This document shows positions 36,733-49,583 of a stretch of 64,000 nucleotides of DNA, piece by piece. The stretch is from NCBI RefSeq assembly GCF_901933205.1, contig NC_044571.1:70619689-70683688 (forward strand), written 5' to 3'. Each line of letters opens with the position of its first letter. The first letter of the stretch is position 1. Below the pieces are notes generated by a model, which searched no databases, was not told where the DNA came from, and was given only the letters and a program-made list of their open reading frames with translations. The position numbers were made by a program, and so were the translations under genes. Source of the stretch: Camarhynchus parvulus (taxonomy: Eukaryota > Chordata > Aves > Passeriformes > Thraupidae).

Positions 36733-36754
36733 CTAAGGCCTTGCAAGGCCTTAG
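36733..36754. repeat. Perfect 22-bp palindrome
   Basis: CTAAGGCCTTG is followed directly by its exact reverse complement, CAAGGCCTTAG, with no spacer. It embeds two AAGGCCTT palindromes around a TTGCAA centre. It is not part of any repeat I recognise. A perfect 22-bp palindrome is expected only about 0.015 times in 64 kb of random sequence. Confidence 0.97.
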
Positions 36755-37432
36755 ACCTGATGTATTTGTCTTTTGGTCTATATTTCCTCTTTGACTGCTT
36801 ACCATAAATTTTGTGAAGGGTGGAAAGGTTGTATTCAGGCCTATGATATCATCGTGTGTTCTTTGCTGGGTACACTGTGATATGTGCAGTTTGCTGACCT
36901 AGGATAGGGCTTATTTGGCAGAATGATTGCTCTTGTAGTCTGATGAATCTCTGGTGCGCTTTCAGTTTCTGCAGTGCTAGATTACTCTGGAGATATTGTT
37001 GCTCAGAACTGAGCATCTGTTCTTGCAAAGCAGAGGTATACCTCCAAGGAGATGATGAGAAAAACATATTTTTGTGGCAGTCAAAGGCACATTTTGCATT
37101 TTTGCAAAGTTTTTTTTTTTTGTAATAAAATTACTATAGTAATAATATACTAGTTATTCTAGTTCTCTTAATTTTGTGGGGTTTTTTTATTACTACAGAC
37201 CTCCTGAGACTGGAGAAGGCTTGGTATAAAGCAGTTTGTAGCTATTTTGTCTTGGGGAACCTCAGTATTTTCCACAGAGCGGAGCAAAGTCTTCTTTAGG
37301 GAACATATATGCCTGTGAAGAGTAGCATGGCTATAATTTCACCTTAATTACATCTAACCTGCAATAAGTACAGACTTTTTCTTAAGAGTCTAACCAAATC
37401 CCACTTTTCTTTAGCCCTATTCCCTACTGCTT
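36755..37432. other. Unique non-coding sequence
   Basis: No gene is recognised. A T run of 12 lies at 37110-37121 and is followed by AT-rich sequence. Confidence 0.55.
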
Positions 37433-37567
37433 GGGTGGTTTTGGGGGTTTTTGGGTTTTTTTTAGTTGCTTGGGGTTTTTTTTGTTTGGGTTTTTTTTTG
37501 TTGTTTTTGGGGTGGGTTTTATTGGTTGGTTTTTTTTTGGGGGGGGGGTTCTTTTGTTTTGTTTTTT
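37433..37567. repeat. G/T-rich low-complexity tract with G10 run
   Basis: On this strand the tract is almost entirely G and T, with G runs at 37433-37435, 37443-37447, 37453-37455, 37472-37475, 37488-37490, 37509-37512, 37514-37516 and a run of ten at 37539-37548. Most loops between the runs are longer than seven bases, so it is not a textbook G-quadruplex, though the last three runs could fold. It is the strand complement in character of the A/C-rich tract at 49500-49583. Confidence 0.9.
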
Positions 37568-37859
37568 GTAGTCATGTATAGAAGTTGTTTCCATTGGAAA
37601 GTTAATTTTCTTTCTAGATGGAAAAGAGAGCTGAGCTGACTTTCCCTACAGCTCCCCAGTTGCTTGTCTCCTCTAGCACCTGAAAGGCAGCAGAGCTCAC
37701 AGAAGGGACAGTCAGGAAGCTCATTGCAGTAATTGCTTTGGAATTGTAATGGTTTGGTGTAATATGAGATGCTCTCACAGCTGGCCTTTCCAAATTCTTT
37801 AGAAGTAGATCCTTGCTCCTCAGGGATCTGTAAACCACAGAGGAAAACCACTGCTTAAC

Positions 37860-38180
37860 TAATCGGATTATCAGCTAGCTCACTTGCATGTAATACATAT
37901 CTAAACACCGCTTAATTTGGGATATTAATTACAGCCTGCACTGAAAGAATATGCATAAGTCTTTAATTACATGGAAAGATCTTCAAATTGGTGGCTGGAA
38001 CTCTCATTTCAAGGGTTTAAGAAGCTGATAATTGCTTGTGATAACCATTTTACTCTGTAAATAGGTTTTGGCAATATATTGGCAAAGTACTGACTGATCT
38101 GAGTTATGCTGCCAAATGCCACCCAGATGGAACCCAAAACAGCCTGCAACATTGTGAATATATTTCCTCATAAAGCTTCA
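37860..38180. promoter_or_regulatory. Enhancer-like AT-rich block
   Basis: The block is free of simple repeats and carries GATATTAATTAC (37921-37932), a POU-type TATGCATAA (37950-37958), CTTTAATTAC (37961-37970) and GATAATTG near 38026. This mix of homeodomain and POU words is typical of developmental enhancers. Chance occurrence in AT-rich sequence cannot be excluded. Confidence 0.25.
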
Positions 38181-39099
38181 ATTTTGTCCCATTTGTTGTC
38201 TTACATATCTGACTGACTGTGAGCTCAGGCTAACAGTTTTTTTCATTTTTAGTTGTCTTTATTATAACTTCTTGTTGTGCCATGTAAAATGTGCATCCGT
38301 TTATGTTCTGGGCCGAACCAATGAGGGGCTGTGCACAGCAGTGTTTAGTGCATAGAAAGCAAATACTGTATGTCCCATGACTGACTTCTTATCAAAACAG
38401 CATTGATGTACTTGCAGCGTCGATGTACTTACTGATCCTATTTGTATCCCCTTTATGTGTGAAAGGATGCCAATGACATTCTGACACATGGAAGTGCATT
38501 ATTTTCAGAACAAATACTGACAGTTTTTAGGGAATCCATAAGGTAGAAAATGATTCTTTTAATATGAGCTAAATTGACATGTGGAGAGCTTTCACATTTA
38601 GCAAGCATAAGGATGGGGATTGGGAGATACTTTTGTAATTCAGTTTTCTGTGCGAGATTGATCCCACTTTAATAATCCATAGATAAATCCTTAGAAATTC
38701 TTTGAAGAATACGATTTGGAGGGTAAGAAACAATGAAAATTTTCCTTGACATAAAATAGTTCAAACAAGATTAAATCTTGTATCTCAACCTGTCTGAAGA
38801 CATTTTTTGGCAGTTTGTTATATGAATTTGGGGGGGAAAAATTAAATACCATTAAATTACTTGAAACAAAATTCGGATACAGATCCAATAGGGAGCACAC
38901 AAATACACAGAGCAGAGAGACAATCACAAGCCTTGCTGAAACCTTTAGCAGGATGCATATTCTAAAATGAATAGGGTGAAGCTCATGGTGAAGGGAGAGG
39001 GCCTACATAATTGCATTTTTTACATAACTTTTCACAAAGGCTTTGCAGGAGGGACTTTTGTAGCAGATTTCTTCACAAAAGAAGGTAATTCTGAACTAT
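38181..39099. other. Unique non-coding sequence, nothing recognised
   Basis: No gene, repeat or strong motif cluster is visible. A CGATGTACTT/TGATGTACTT pair near 38404-38430 is a minor local duplication. Confidence 0.55.
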
Positions 39100-39900
39100 A
39101 TCTGATGCACTGGTGATAGCTTCCCTGTGGAGACAATTTAATTCTGCAAGTTTGTTCATGGAATTAGTAGAGTATCTGTAATATGTACAATGAAATTTAT
39201 CTGCTAGTTAAAAAATACCAAACTATTGCTTGCAGACTTGTGAATGTTCTCATTTCAGTAATATATTGGATGAATTCAGTACTAATTAGTGAAACTAATA
39301 AAAAATTAATTATGAATCTGGTAATCAGTAAAAGATTCAAACCTCCTGTCATAGTCTAAAAGTGTAAGAAAAATTGCAATGTTCATAGGATAGCAACCTA
39401 GTTATTTTGTCTGCCTGCAATTGTCCAACCTTCACCAAATTAATACAATCATCAAATTAGTCCATCTAGAATATTTTTAAATATTTCATTGTTTACTGTT
39501 GTACTTCCCTCTACTGCTCCAGGATGCAACAAATGTCTCTCAACTGAGGAAAATTCGACAGTAAATATCATACAAATGACATGAGGATTTCTGTCTGATA
39601 CTTAACCCCTAGACAATGTGAAAGTCATAGCAAAAATAAATAAATAATATCCAATGTAAGCTACATACATAATTTTCTGACATAAAACCCTTCCTAAATA
39701 CAAAAATATAATTTAGTAAATCTAATTAGTACAAATACATTTCTTGACATATCAGCCCAGCAATTATACACAGAAACTCTTACCTCAGTTCTGCTCTGGC
39801 ACAGCCCCTCTGTTTTGAATTCAGTAATAAACTAACAAATCTGATATGTTTATTCTTGCTATAGGTGGGATTTTCAGGGCTATTTAGTTTTACCTTCCAT
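39100..39900. promoter_or_regulatory. Enhancer-like AT-rich block with homeodomain palindrome
   Basis: It contains the perfect homeodomain palindrome ACTAATTAGT (39281-39290), AATTAATT (39304-39311), TCTAATTAGTAC near 39720-39731 and many other TAAT cores in repeat-free sequence. Long AT-rich, low-repeat blocks of this kind are often conserved in vertebrates. The evidence is motif density only. Confidence 0.22.
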
Positions 39901-40780
39901 TGAAGGTAATGGCAATATTTCTCTTCTAATCAATTTAAATAAACCAGGCCAGCGTGGATTATCCTCAGAAATCTGACTGTGCTTGTTATTTGAAGAAGCC
40001 ACATTTAAACAATGAGAACTAGAAAGAACCCTATATAGACAGATTTGTTATTGCTTCCCTCTCTAATTTTTACTTTGACACTTGGCAGTAAAGAAATGCA
40101 AGCACTGCTAGAGCTGTAAAATTCTCCTAACTGGCTGTTTGACACCTGGCAGTGATAAACTCATAGAGAAATCTCTCTAATGGCTTCTTCAAAGCAGTGA
40201 GCTCCTGTGGTTCTCAGGTAGCCTTGCTTGAGGCCAGGGGTGGCAGACTCAGCAGAGGAGGTGGAATGAAAAGGGCTTCTAACAATGATCATAGACATTT
40301 TTCAGCTAATTCAAAATCTACAAAGAACTGATGTTGTCTCTGAGGCAAGAAACAGCTGGTTTCAGTCTTGTCATAAATACAGCACCTTTTCAAAAAGCAG
40401 GGAAGCTTAAATTGACTGGCCTACAAGTTCTGCATTTACCTCTAAACCTTTTATCAGTAATGCATGGTCATTTTAAAGTAGTTGACTTCACACTGTAAAC
40501 CACTCTCTACTGATATAGCTTGTACTTGCTGCCAGAAGGGAAAAAAAGATGCCCTAGCTGAGCTACAGCTTTGAAAAAGAAGCAATGCAAATTAGCCTGT
40601 GTTACAGTCCCACAATTAAATGGTTGCTGGTATCTGGTGTGGCTTCTGAGCACTTAATGTGAAGGCATCTGTCCTACGCTGTCTGCGTAACATGGATACA
40701 CCCACAACCTCTGGAACTTCTTGCTGAGAGTCTTCTGGGAAGCTTTCCTCCTGTAGAGACTATATGAATGGGAGTATTTC
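39901..40780. other. Unique non-coding sequence, nothing recognised
   Basis: No gene or repeat is recognised. A gently repeated CACTTGGCAGTAAAG / CACCTGGCAGTGATAA pair (40079-40093 and 40143-40158) is the only local similarity noted. Confidence 0.55.
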
Positions 40781-41098
40781 TAAAGAATCAGGAAAGTGGA
40801 AGTGACCTCTGGGACATCTGGAGGTCCACAACCCAGCCTCCTGCTTGAAGCACCTCCCATGAAAGCAGGTTATTCAGTGCCTTGTCCTGTCAGCTTTTGA
40901 AATCTTCAAACACAGAGGTTCTGCCACCTCTGTGCAACCCAAATCCTCATAAAAAAACTTTTTTCTCTATATTGAGTCAGAATTCCTTATGTTACATATT
41001 ATATCCATTTCTTTTGCTTCTGCTGTGCACATTTGAGAATAATCTGTCTCTGTCTTCTCTTCAGTCTCCCATAGGTAGTTAAGACAGTACTAATTATC
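40781..41098 (-). mobile_element. CR1 LINE, 3' UTR fragment
   Basis: The plus strand shows the reverse complement of the CR1 3' region in order: GTGACCTCTGGGACATCTGG, CAACCCAGCCTCCTGCTTGA, CAGTGCCTTGTCCTGTCAGC, CACAGAGGTTCTGCCACCTC, AAAAAAACTTTTTTCTCTAT, and a final part matching the 'cctcttgtcctgtc...gagaagagtctggctc' stretch (CATTTGAGAATAATCTGTCT). Its 3' end lies at low coordinates. It is diverged, 5'-truncated and without coding capacity. Its ORF2 is absent. Confidence 0.9.
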
Positions 41099-44000
41099 CT
41101 TTGTAGCTGTACCACACAAAATAGAAAGGGAACCTCTTCAGAACTTCTGCCCAGTTCTGACATTGTGTAGAAAAGACTGAAGACTTCTGAAGCCCTGAGA
41201 AAAGGAAGAAAAAGTGGGGAACCTGGCTCTGGGATTCTTTTCCATTACAAATTTTGCATGGAAAAATCCTTGAGTAAAAATGTATCAGTGGTACTGTGAG
41301 CAGAGGCTTGGAAGCTGTAGAGTCATTAAGATGTGCAGTCAGACTTCTTCCTTTTGCTCTTTCTCTTTTCCTTTTGCTCTCTCATGAATCTTTCCATCAC
41401 TGCATCTCTCTGCAATGGCCCTGCTAGGAGGAGAGGTAGCTAACCACCATAAGGATCCATGGCTTGAAGTGTTTGCAAAAGTGCTTTGAAAAAAAGGAAG
41501 TCTAGTTAATGTTTCACAGACTGCTGTGTAACAGAAGTGTGTTATTAAGCATGTTTGTCATTAGACTGATGAAACAGTAAACTTGAAGGATTTGTCTGCT
41601 CTAGGCATACAAACTGAGAATGGCAGAAACCCTGCTCAGCCTCATGGGTTTGGAAAACCAAAGGCAGCTAGATGTCTGCTAGACATCATAAAAAATAATT
41701 TCTTCATAGCAATGTCTTTTTCTCCCTAGTGACAGGGAATATCAGATGTTACCTGAAATGAAGCTCACACCACGAGCAAGGGGGGCATTACTAAAGGGTG
41801 CAGATCACCATCAATTTGCAGCAAAAAAACACCCATGTTGCCTTATATAAGGGAAATGAAACAGCTAGAGAAGTAAGTGAAGAAGGAATCACATGGAGGG
41901 GGCGAGTACAGAGGAGAGAGCAGCTCTAGATGTAATGAGAGGGAGGCTATGATGGTCTGAAGAGACAGGAGAGGCAGAAAGGGACTCACTGGTCTATGAA
42001 AGATGTGCAGAGCTCCCTGGCAGTTCAGACATTTCCTGCTTTGGGATCTTTGACAGCTGTCCCTCCTGTCTGAAGGCAGATCTTCCCAGCAGGCTGTGAG
42101 CATATCTGGAGGGCATAACTCCAGCTTCCCGTGTCCCCCAGTGGGCCCCTCTCCCTGCATACTTCTTGGCCGTGTGGTGGCACCTTTGCCCGTGTCCATT
42201 TCTTTTCCTTGCTGTCTCCACAAGCTGCTACATTACACACCTGTTTAGCACCTGTGACTCCATCAGATATCTGGTATCAGGTTTTTTCCATCCACTGTGT
42301 TTTGATAAGAGCCTGCCTTCTGTGTACAAAGGACAAGGAGGCGTCTCTAGTTTTAGATGTTGCTCCCCACGTTTGGGTGCTCTAGTGCTGGCAGCAGGGG
42401 GAATTTCTCCCCTTACGACTATTGTATCTCTAGCCAGGTAGACTTCAGACAGGGATATCTGGTTCACCCAGAGATATCATTAAATGACTCCTTGTTTAAT
42501 GCACACATGACTTAAGGGGATAGGATGTTTTGCTTCAATATACAAAAATAACAATTGCTTTGAGATGCCTGGAGGTACACACCTTTCCCAAACTACCATT
42601 TAAATCTTACCCAAGGAGGGAATTTAAAAACACCTGCCAGTGCACTTCATTTTAAATTAATGCCTGTGAAACAAACACTTGGAACACAGAGCTCAGTACT
42701 TAACCCCTGATACAGACTCAATGACTCAATAAACCAGAAAACTGTTCTGAAGGCACAAGGAAAGAAGCTGATGGTCGATTCTAAATAAATGTAGTGACAG
42801 GCAAGATTCAGGGTAGTAAAAGTCTGTGCCACAGGTGTAAAGAGGTAGCACTGTCCAATCTTCCATCCCCGTAGAAGGTGAAGAACTGAGCTTCACCAGG
42901 GCTGCAGTAGCCCCTAGTTAGCCCTGGAGAGCCCCATGGTTGCTTTAAAGCTGGTCCTCTGAGTTCTTCAAATATTGCTGTGGTAAATCTCACACAGCTG
43001 TGTGTCATCCAGAGCCCATATCATTTAGATTCCTAGAATCCCAAAGAAAGATCTCAGCTGCCTATTCTATACTGTCTAATGCCTAGGGGAACTCTCCAGG
43101 GTCTCAAAAAAAATTGTAAGTGCACAAAGTCAGCCTAGAGAAATCAAATTTCATGAGCTAAATATATATATTGCCTTGAAAAAACCAACTTTTCCTACAG
43201 ACAAATGTGCACTTAATATGTTGGTCATTTTTAGAATAGCTGATTTGACAATGCTGGTTTAATATTTTTTTCTTCTCCAAGCCTTTGACAGTTCACTGTA
43301 AGCTTTGAATTCTACCCCATAACAATAAGATGTCACAATAAAAGTCAGGTAATTTCAGAAATAAAGATTCACTGAAGGGACAGAGAAGATTCACTCAAGA
43401 GACAGAGTTTAGCATCAAAGATAGTGGTCCTTCAGAGACCCTCACATCAGGGCATTTAACTCTTTCTCCTTGACTTCTGTACCATGGGTTTGTGTTTGTC
43501 ACAGAGGGCCAGACTGCACTTGCTCTTTGCACTGGTGTACAGGGAGGTTTCCCTTCCACACCTATATAATCCCACTTCTGGTTAAGTAGGCATCCTTTGG
43601 AGTAGCAGTCCCAAACTCTTGGTATGTTTTTCATCAAACAATTTGCATAACACATTTTACCATCACATTTTTTCTATTGTGCCTCTTATAGTGGCCTTAC
43701 AGGACTATAAACCACCTCAGAGGATTTGTTGAATATAATGTGCTAACTGTGAGGCTCACATAATTGTCTCTGGTTTCTCACTGCTGAATCCATGCATTTG
43801 TAGCTCCACTGCAGCCTCTCCTATCCTCTGCTCCTATATGCAGGATGCAGATGATCTATGGTCCAGCAACCTGCTCCCTCTTGGGTAAGAGGCAGCAAGC
43901 AGCGGAGAAGCTGCTGAGCTCTGCCACACTTTGGGATCTGCCCCTTAGCCAGGTGCCATGGTCAATGGGCTGCAACTTGTAGACAAGCCACAGGCTCCAG

Positions 44001-47000
44001 GCTGCTCTGTGACCAGCCTCCCACGCTCCCGCCTTCACAGCTTTTGCAGGGAGCTAATATTGCTGTGTTCTGAATTTCTTAGGCCATAATAATTTTTTTC
44101 CACTCACTTGGGAAACATGGAAAGACAAACTGCATTGTTGAGGCTCAGCAAGAGTAAGATACATGTTTCACATTTTGTTTTCACTTGTATTATAGTAATT
44201 ATGTAGTCCATGTCACTCTGCGGTCTCAGAGGCAGTTCAGAAGACCTGAACTGCAGAGCTGTCTGCATTTGAAATATTCCTGCATGTGTAATAGACTATC
44301 TCCTGAAACAAAATGCCAGCCATATTGCTACCCATGCCTGCTACAAAAAGGCAAGCTTTTTGTAGGATGTTAATCTCTCATCCTGCACAGCTTGTTCTGA
44401 GGAGGGTTAGGGCACACGGGTTCAAAGCTCTCATTATTGTCTATTACCTAATGCTAAGCATGCAAGGGGGGAATCTGCTCCTCTGTAATCAAGACCAGAT
44501 GAAAAGCTGTCTGACCTGTGGACGTCTGAACAGTTTGTTCTCATTCCACAACATACCTTGCAGGCAGTTGTAATGATTTGCCCAGAAGTCTGCTGCTGCA
44601 CCGTGTAGAATAAGGTAACTTCACTCAATGTGGAATTAGACATTTAGAATATCATCCTCCCTGAGCAGAGGCAAGAAGATCTTTGTTGCTTTTGATATCT
44701 GAGACACTATGTCTCACCAAAATAGCTTTAATTGATTACTTAATTTAAGTCATGTTCAATTCAGAGTAAGAAAGCCAGCTCTCCATATGTTAGCTTTCTA
44801 CAATCCCTGTTGGACTTTGATGTTGTGTTTTTCTGTAGCCACATTCCCTCTGGAAATGTGGGATGTAATAAAAACTATTTTAAGGAGAAGAAGAAGAAGG
44901 TATATTTAGGTTTCCTCATATATCTTCACATCTAACAGATGCTGCAGTTCCAGACTGAAGCAGTGTCCGAGAGCCACCATGGTTTTGGAGTGTCACAAAT
45001 AGCTGTGGTACATTATCATTAGGTGTCAGTATTAAGTTGGATCATGATTTGCCAGTAGATGTGAGGAATGGAAATATGGAAGCAGTTTTGACTCTTGGCT
45101 GTTAGGAAGAGGACATGTGTGGTTTATATCTATTCTGGCCCTGGAAGGGCTGCTCCTCATATGAATATTTTCTGCCTGGTTTACTCCTCTGGGGCTCTTG
45201 GTCCCCTCTGGCAGTTCCCAGTTCACTTCTGGGACAGCTTGTTCTGCCTGAGATGTTGCAGGTGTTCCCCAAAATTTGTGGCTCCGGGGGCTGAGAATAA
45301 GACAGACTGTATTACAGAGAGTGCCTTCACCCTTTCCTCAGAATTTCCTACATCAGTGGGAGTAATAAGACTGTAAAATCTAAAACAATCCACAAAGAAC
45401 TGGATAATTAAAATAACTCAGTCCTATGGGACTGGCTGGCTCAAGCCACAGCAGTCTGAGCAACAACCCTTTTCATACCTTCACCTGGCTCCAGGGCAAA
45501 GGAAAAGACAAGGGAATGTCTTTCAGTCCTTCCCTTTAATCTTTTTCCAATTGTTGCTGGATTTTGCATGGGTTTCTTGGAGTGCTTGCTGAAGATGACA
45601 CAAGATGAGTGTCACATCCCTGGGGTGTAGGTGTGCAGTGTGCAATGGCCAGTTGCACTTCAGCAGATGAGGTGGAAATGTGAGTAGTGGGTCGCTGCAG
45701 AAAGATGTCCACAGGCCAATGACCACATCAGCATGTCCTCTCAGTGTCACTGGGCTTAGAAGGGGCCTTTCCAAGCCTGGCTGCCACTCTGAGGCAGCAG
45801 GGGTGTATTTGAGCTGCCACTACTGGTATTATCTTTGCTTTCTAAGATAAAGAAATTGATTTTGTGGCACAGTTAAGTCTGATACTTCTCACAAGTGCTA
45901 CATTCAATCATTATTTATTGCTGTTGCTTATTATTTGTGAAAAGCTGACTTTGTGCCCAGCATTTTGATGAATTCTGACTCCTGTCTTTATTGATTCTAT
46001 AAAAAATATGACAAAATTAAAAGCAAGTTTTTTGTTAGTGAGGATTAAAAGATGTTGTTAAGCAAAGATGAAAGGACTTGTTGTCACTCACCATTTCCAT
46101 TTAAAACATGAACTGTTTGTATTTATAATGGGATACCAAAGAACCATGCCATTAATAACTATTAGGCAGGAAGATGCTATAGCGGCACATTTGCTTCTAT
46201 TAACTTCTCTCTATTAACTCTTTTGGAAGCTCTATTAACTTCTTTTGGATGAGAAAATCATACATAAATTACCAGTGAAGCAGTAAATAACTATCTACAC
46301 TTATTTTACTAATGCTAAAGTTAGTTTCTGCCTAGCTCCAGACTCTGGAGAAGGCTGCAAGGCAGCTGTGGATTTTGATTCTGATCTCCCAGGTGATTTC
46401 CAGCTCAAAGCCCTCTCCTGAGTCAGTCATGGTCTTTCAGCATGTCACCATCTAGATGCAGGTTTTTCACCTTTAATCTCTTACAGCATAATTAGGCAGG
46501 CCTGGATTTATCAGAAATGCCAAAAAGTTGTTAATCCTTACTCACCCTGCCCTCTGCCCTCTTCTGACTGCCATCCCAGTCAGGACTGAGGGCACAAGTG
46601 ACACCCAGACAGGAATGGGTGTGATCCAAGAGTTCATGAGGAAGCCCAAAGCCTTCCCTCATGTCCAAGGCAGTTTTGAACAGCTCTTCTACCTCCAGGA
46701 CCATAGTACAAAACCAGAGACCCAAAGACAAGTGAGGTGTTTCTCCTGACCCTGTGCCCAGAGTGGCTTAGTGTGCTGTGGTTTGGAGTTCTGCTAAATT
46801 GCAAAGGAAAACTGGGATTCAGATAATGGAGTCCCTGTTATGTCTGGATCTCAAATGTGCTTCGTCCCTTTCATTGAATCTACAGATGCAGGGCTGCATC
46901 TGACGCTTCCTATTGACCTGGCTGCTTTTCCTTTGTCTTCTGTAGATTTTTAGGTTCTGCCTCATTGCACATTAAAAGACCTATATCCTCCTTTCACTGA

Positions 47001-49499
47001 CCCAGGCTTGACCTCATTTGCCCAGGGGCCCTCTCCCAGCATTTGGGGAAGGAAACCTGCGTTTGGGAATTGATGTCTCCCTGTGGCTGAGGGTGGCACT
47101 GGTGTTTGTGCCTGTCTGAGGCAAGCCTTGTTTTCCTTCCCTATTACTTTCTCTCCAGCTTAGTTGACTGTGTGCTCCTGAAGACTTTGAGGATGCTTTT
47201 TGCACAGAGGTGACTATATGCATGCATAAGAAAGACAAAGAGGGCAAACACAGCTGTCCTCTGAGCCCCAAGCACTCCCTGGCTCACTGTGCAAATGGTG
47301 CCTGCAGCACTGATGGAGGCAGGGAGAAGAAGTGTGACTTCTGCTCCCTGCAAGTGTCCCTCCATCTGCCTGCAACACTGCAGAGGGAGCACACTAAAGG
47401 AAAGCATGAAGCAGGTTAGGATAGGTAGTAGGAACAAAGTTTCAGTGTTCTTTTCCTATTATTTCCTGGGGAACTGCGGCTGAAGTTCAGTTTCCAGAAA
47501 TGTAGCTGTGATTGCAAAAGTGTATTCCAATGTACATCACTGTGTTTCTGTCATTTGTTGGTGTGCATAACCAGAACTGAAACACACATCTGTGCACTGA
47601 TGTAAAATAGTGGGAAAGAGTCTTATATGAAATTATTTCCAAAAGAAAATTACTCTATGACTGTCCTTTTGTTTAGCTGTTTTCTGCTTTGACCAACTGC
47701 ACTGCGCTGTGAGTAAACGTAGGTGAGGGAAAAGCACATTTCAAGAACAGGTTACTGTGCCTGAAGAATAGTTTGCATGGGTCTGAAAGGTAGTCATTGT
47801 CAGAAATCCTTCATCCCACAGAAAAGCCTTAAGCTACGGTACAGCTCAGAGGAGTGGAGTTTGTACAAACTGGAAAGATGTTAGCTGGCAAACTCTGCAT
47901 CTTTTTCTTTTCTAGGTATAAGCAATGCTATGTTTTCTGAAATCAGCAAATATTAGCAAGAAATTCAGGCTATTTGTGTCCAAAGTAATAAAATATTATT
48001 TTGAAATGGGCTGTTTGGCCTAGTTCAAAAGAGGCAGAAGAATTTTTATTTTAAAAATAAATTATTTTTATTGTAGTTGTTAAATTAGAACCCATGGAGT
48101 TTCAGAGGGTGATAATTTGAACTATTCTTTTTTAAGTATCAGAGGAATCTTAAGCATATTTAATGTTTGCTATATATAACAGATCTGTGTGAATTCATCT
48201 GAGTTATCTTCCTGCTACTTGGATGGCTATTTGTTTACTTAAAACCAAAACACAAGTCTCTGGGGAAGCCATTGCCGTAATCACACTTGGGGTGGTTTGA
48301 TTAGTGCAGTCACTTCTCTGAGGCATCTGAACAGTGTAAATTCTTATCCCCACTGGTAAACACCCCAGGGTGTGCCAAGAAAGCCAAAGTAAATGGCACT
48401 AAGTTGAAGCTTTTAAAAAATTTTCTTTCAAAAAAAATATGATCTCCTTCTGACAGTAACATACTTCTCTATAAAACCACTGTTTTCTGTGTAGCATTCT
48501 GTGGCTTTGTAAAAAGTACATGCTGAGCTCTTTGCCCTTCTACAAATAGAGAAAATCATGTTTGTAGGAGGCTGAAGTCTTTGTGTCAAGTGACATTTTG
48601 CTGGTTGCAGCACCAGTGTGATTATAATCCAACAGCCACTGTATTTGACTCAGTGACAGCTAAACTTGTGGCCCAGTGTGACCGACTGTAGGAGCCATGA
48701 CTGCTACTTAGCAAAACTGGGTGCAAATGCCACTGAGGCCCCTGCAGCTCAGAGACCTATTCCAGCAAAAGTCTGGAGTGAGCTTTGTGAAGGCTAGGCT
48801 GAGCCGTGTTTTTGTGAGCAGGGATAAGCAGGCAGTGTCAGCCACTCACAGAGGGGCAGAAGATAAAACCCTGATGGGATATGCTCCACAGATCACAGTG
48901 GCTTTGCTGACCTTAAGGAGTTACAGAGGGTGAATTTCCAGAGGACCAGAAGGACCAGTGTCTTCACACTGGTGATGTTACCAAACTTTGCAGAAGTCAA
49001 CCCCTCTACTAAACTTTTATGATCTGTAAGTGGTTCTGCTTCACCTTCCTTAATAGACTAACATTTCCACAGCACTTGTCAACAAAGTAATTAAGTACCT
49101 CCACATAGGAGTAAACGTCTTCTAAATAACACAGTCCATTTAATTTGATTTTGGACTTGGTGGATACACTCACACGGGGGATGTCAGTACAGGTGCAAAT
49201 GGTAAATACAACACCCACAGTGTGTCACCCATGTCAGAGTAAACACATTTCTGAACAAGGAACCACTTTGTTCCCCATACCTGCTCCTGCCCTCAAATGC
49301 CAGCAGATGAGTTGTGGCCCTATTCTGGGCTATCTGGTCACAGATGTTGCCTTGCCTTGCCAGTTTCCAGGAGCAGACAGCTTGGGAAGCCAGCTTCTCA
49401 CCTCCAACTAAAAGCTGGGGCTGGAAAAGAAAACATGGCCATAACTCCATAATAGCCATCAGTGAACAATATCTTCAGAATAATACTGTCCTGGCAATC
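41099..49499. other. Unique non-coding sequence with minor local repeats
   Basis: No gene is recognised across about 8.4 kb. Minor features are a pyrimidine-rich stretch in which TTCCTTTTGCTCT repeats at 41348-41360 and 41368-41380, and the CTATTAAC repeat cluster at 46197-46250. GC-richer sections (about 42000-42450 and 47000-47450) give overlapping frames of 70-126 codons on both strands, none recognisable. Confidence 0.5.
46197..46250. repeat. Three-copy CTATTAACTTCTYTTTTGGA-type repeat
   Basis: CTATTAACT starts at 46197, 46211 and 46232. The second and third copies extend into TCTTTTGGA. Spacing is 14 then 21 bp, so the first unit is truncated. Confidence 0.85.
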
Positions 49500-49583
49500 A
49501 AAAAAAAAAAAAAACCAAAAAACACCAAAAACACCAAAACCCCAAAAAACCAAACAAAACATCCAAAACCACAAGCCCCCAAA
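49500..49583. repeat. A/C-rich low-complexity tract
   Basis: A run of 15 A is followed by irregular CCAAAA and CACCAAAA words up to CAAGCCCCCAAAA. It could be a decayed poly(A) tail of a retroposed element, but no body is recognised immediately upstream. Confidence 0.9.

Noticed and set aside
42391..42403. CTCF-like word GCAGCAGGGGGAA
   Set aside because: It fits the core at most positions, but single near-matches are frequent, and flanking motif bases do not agree.
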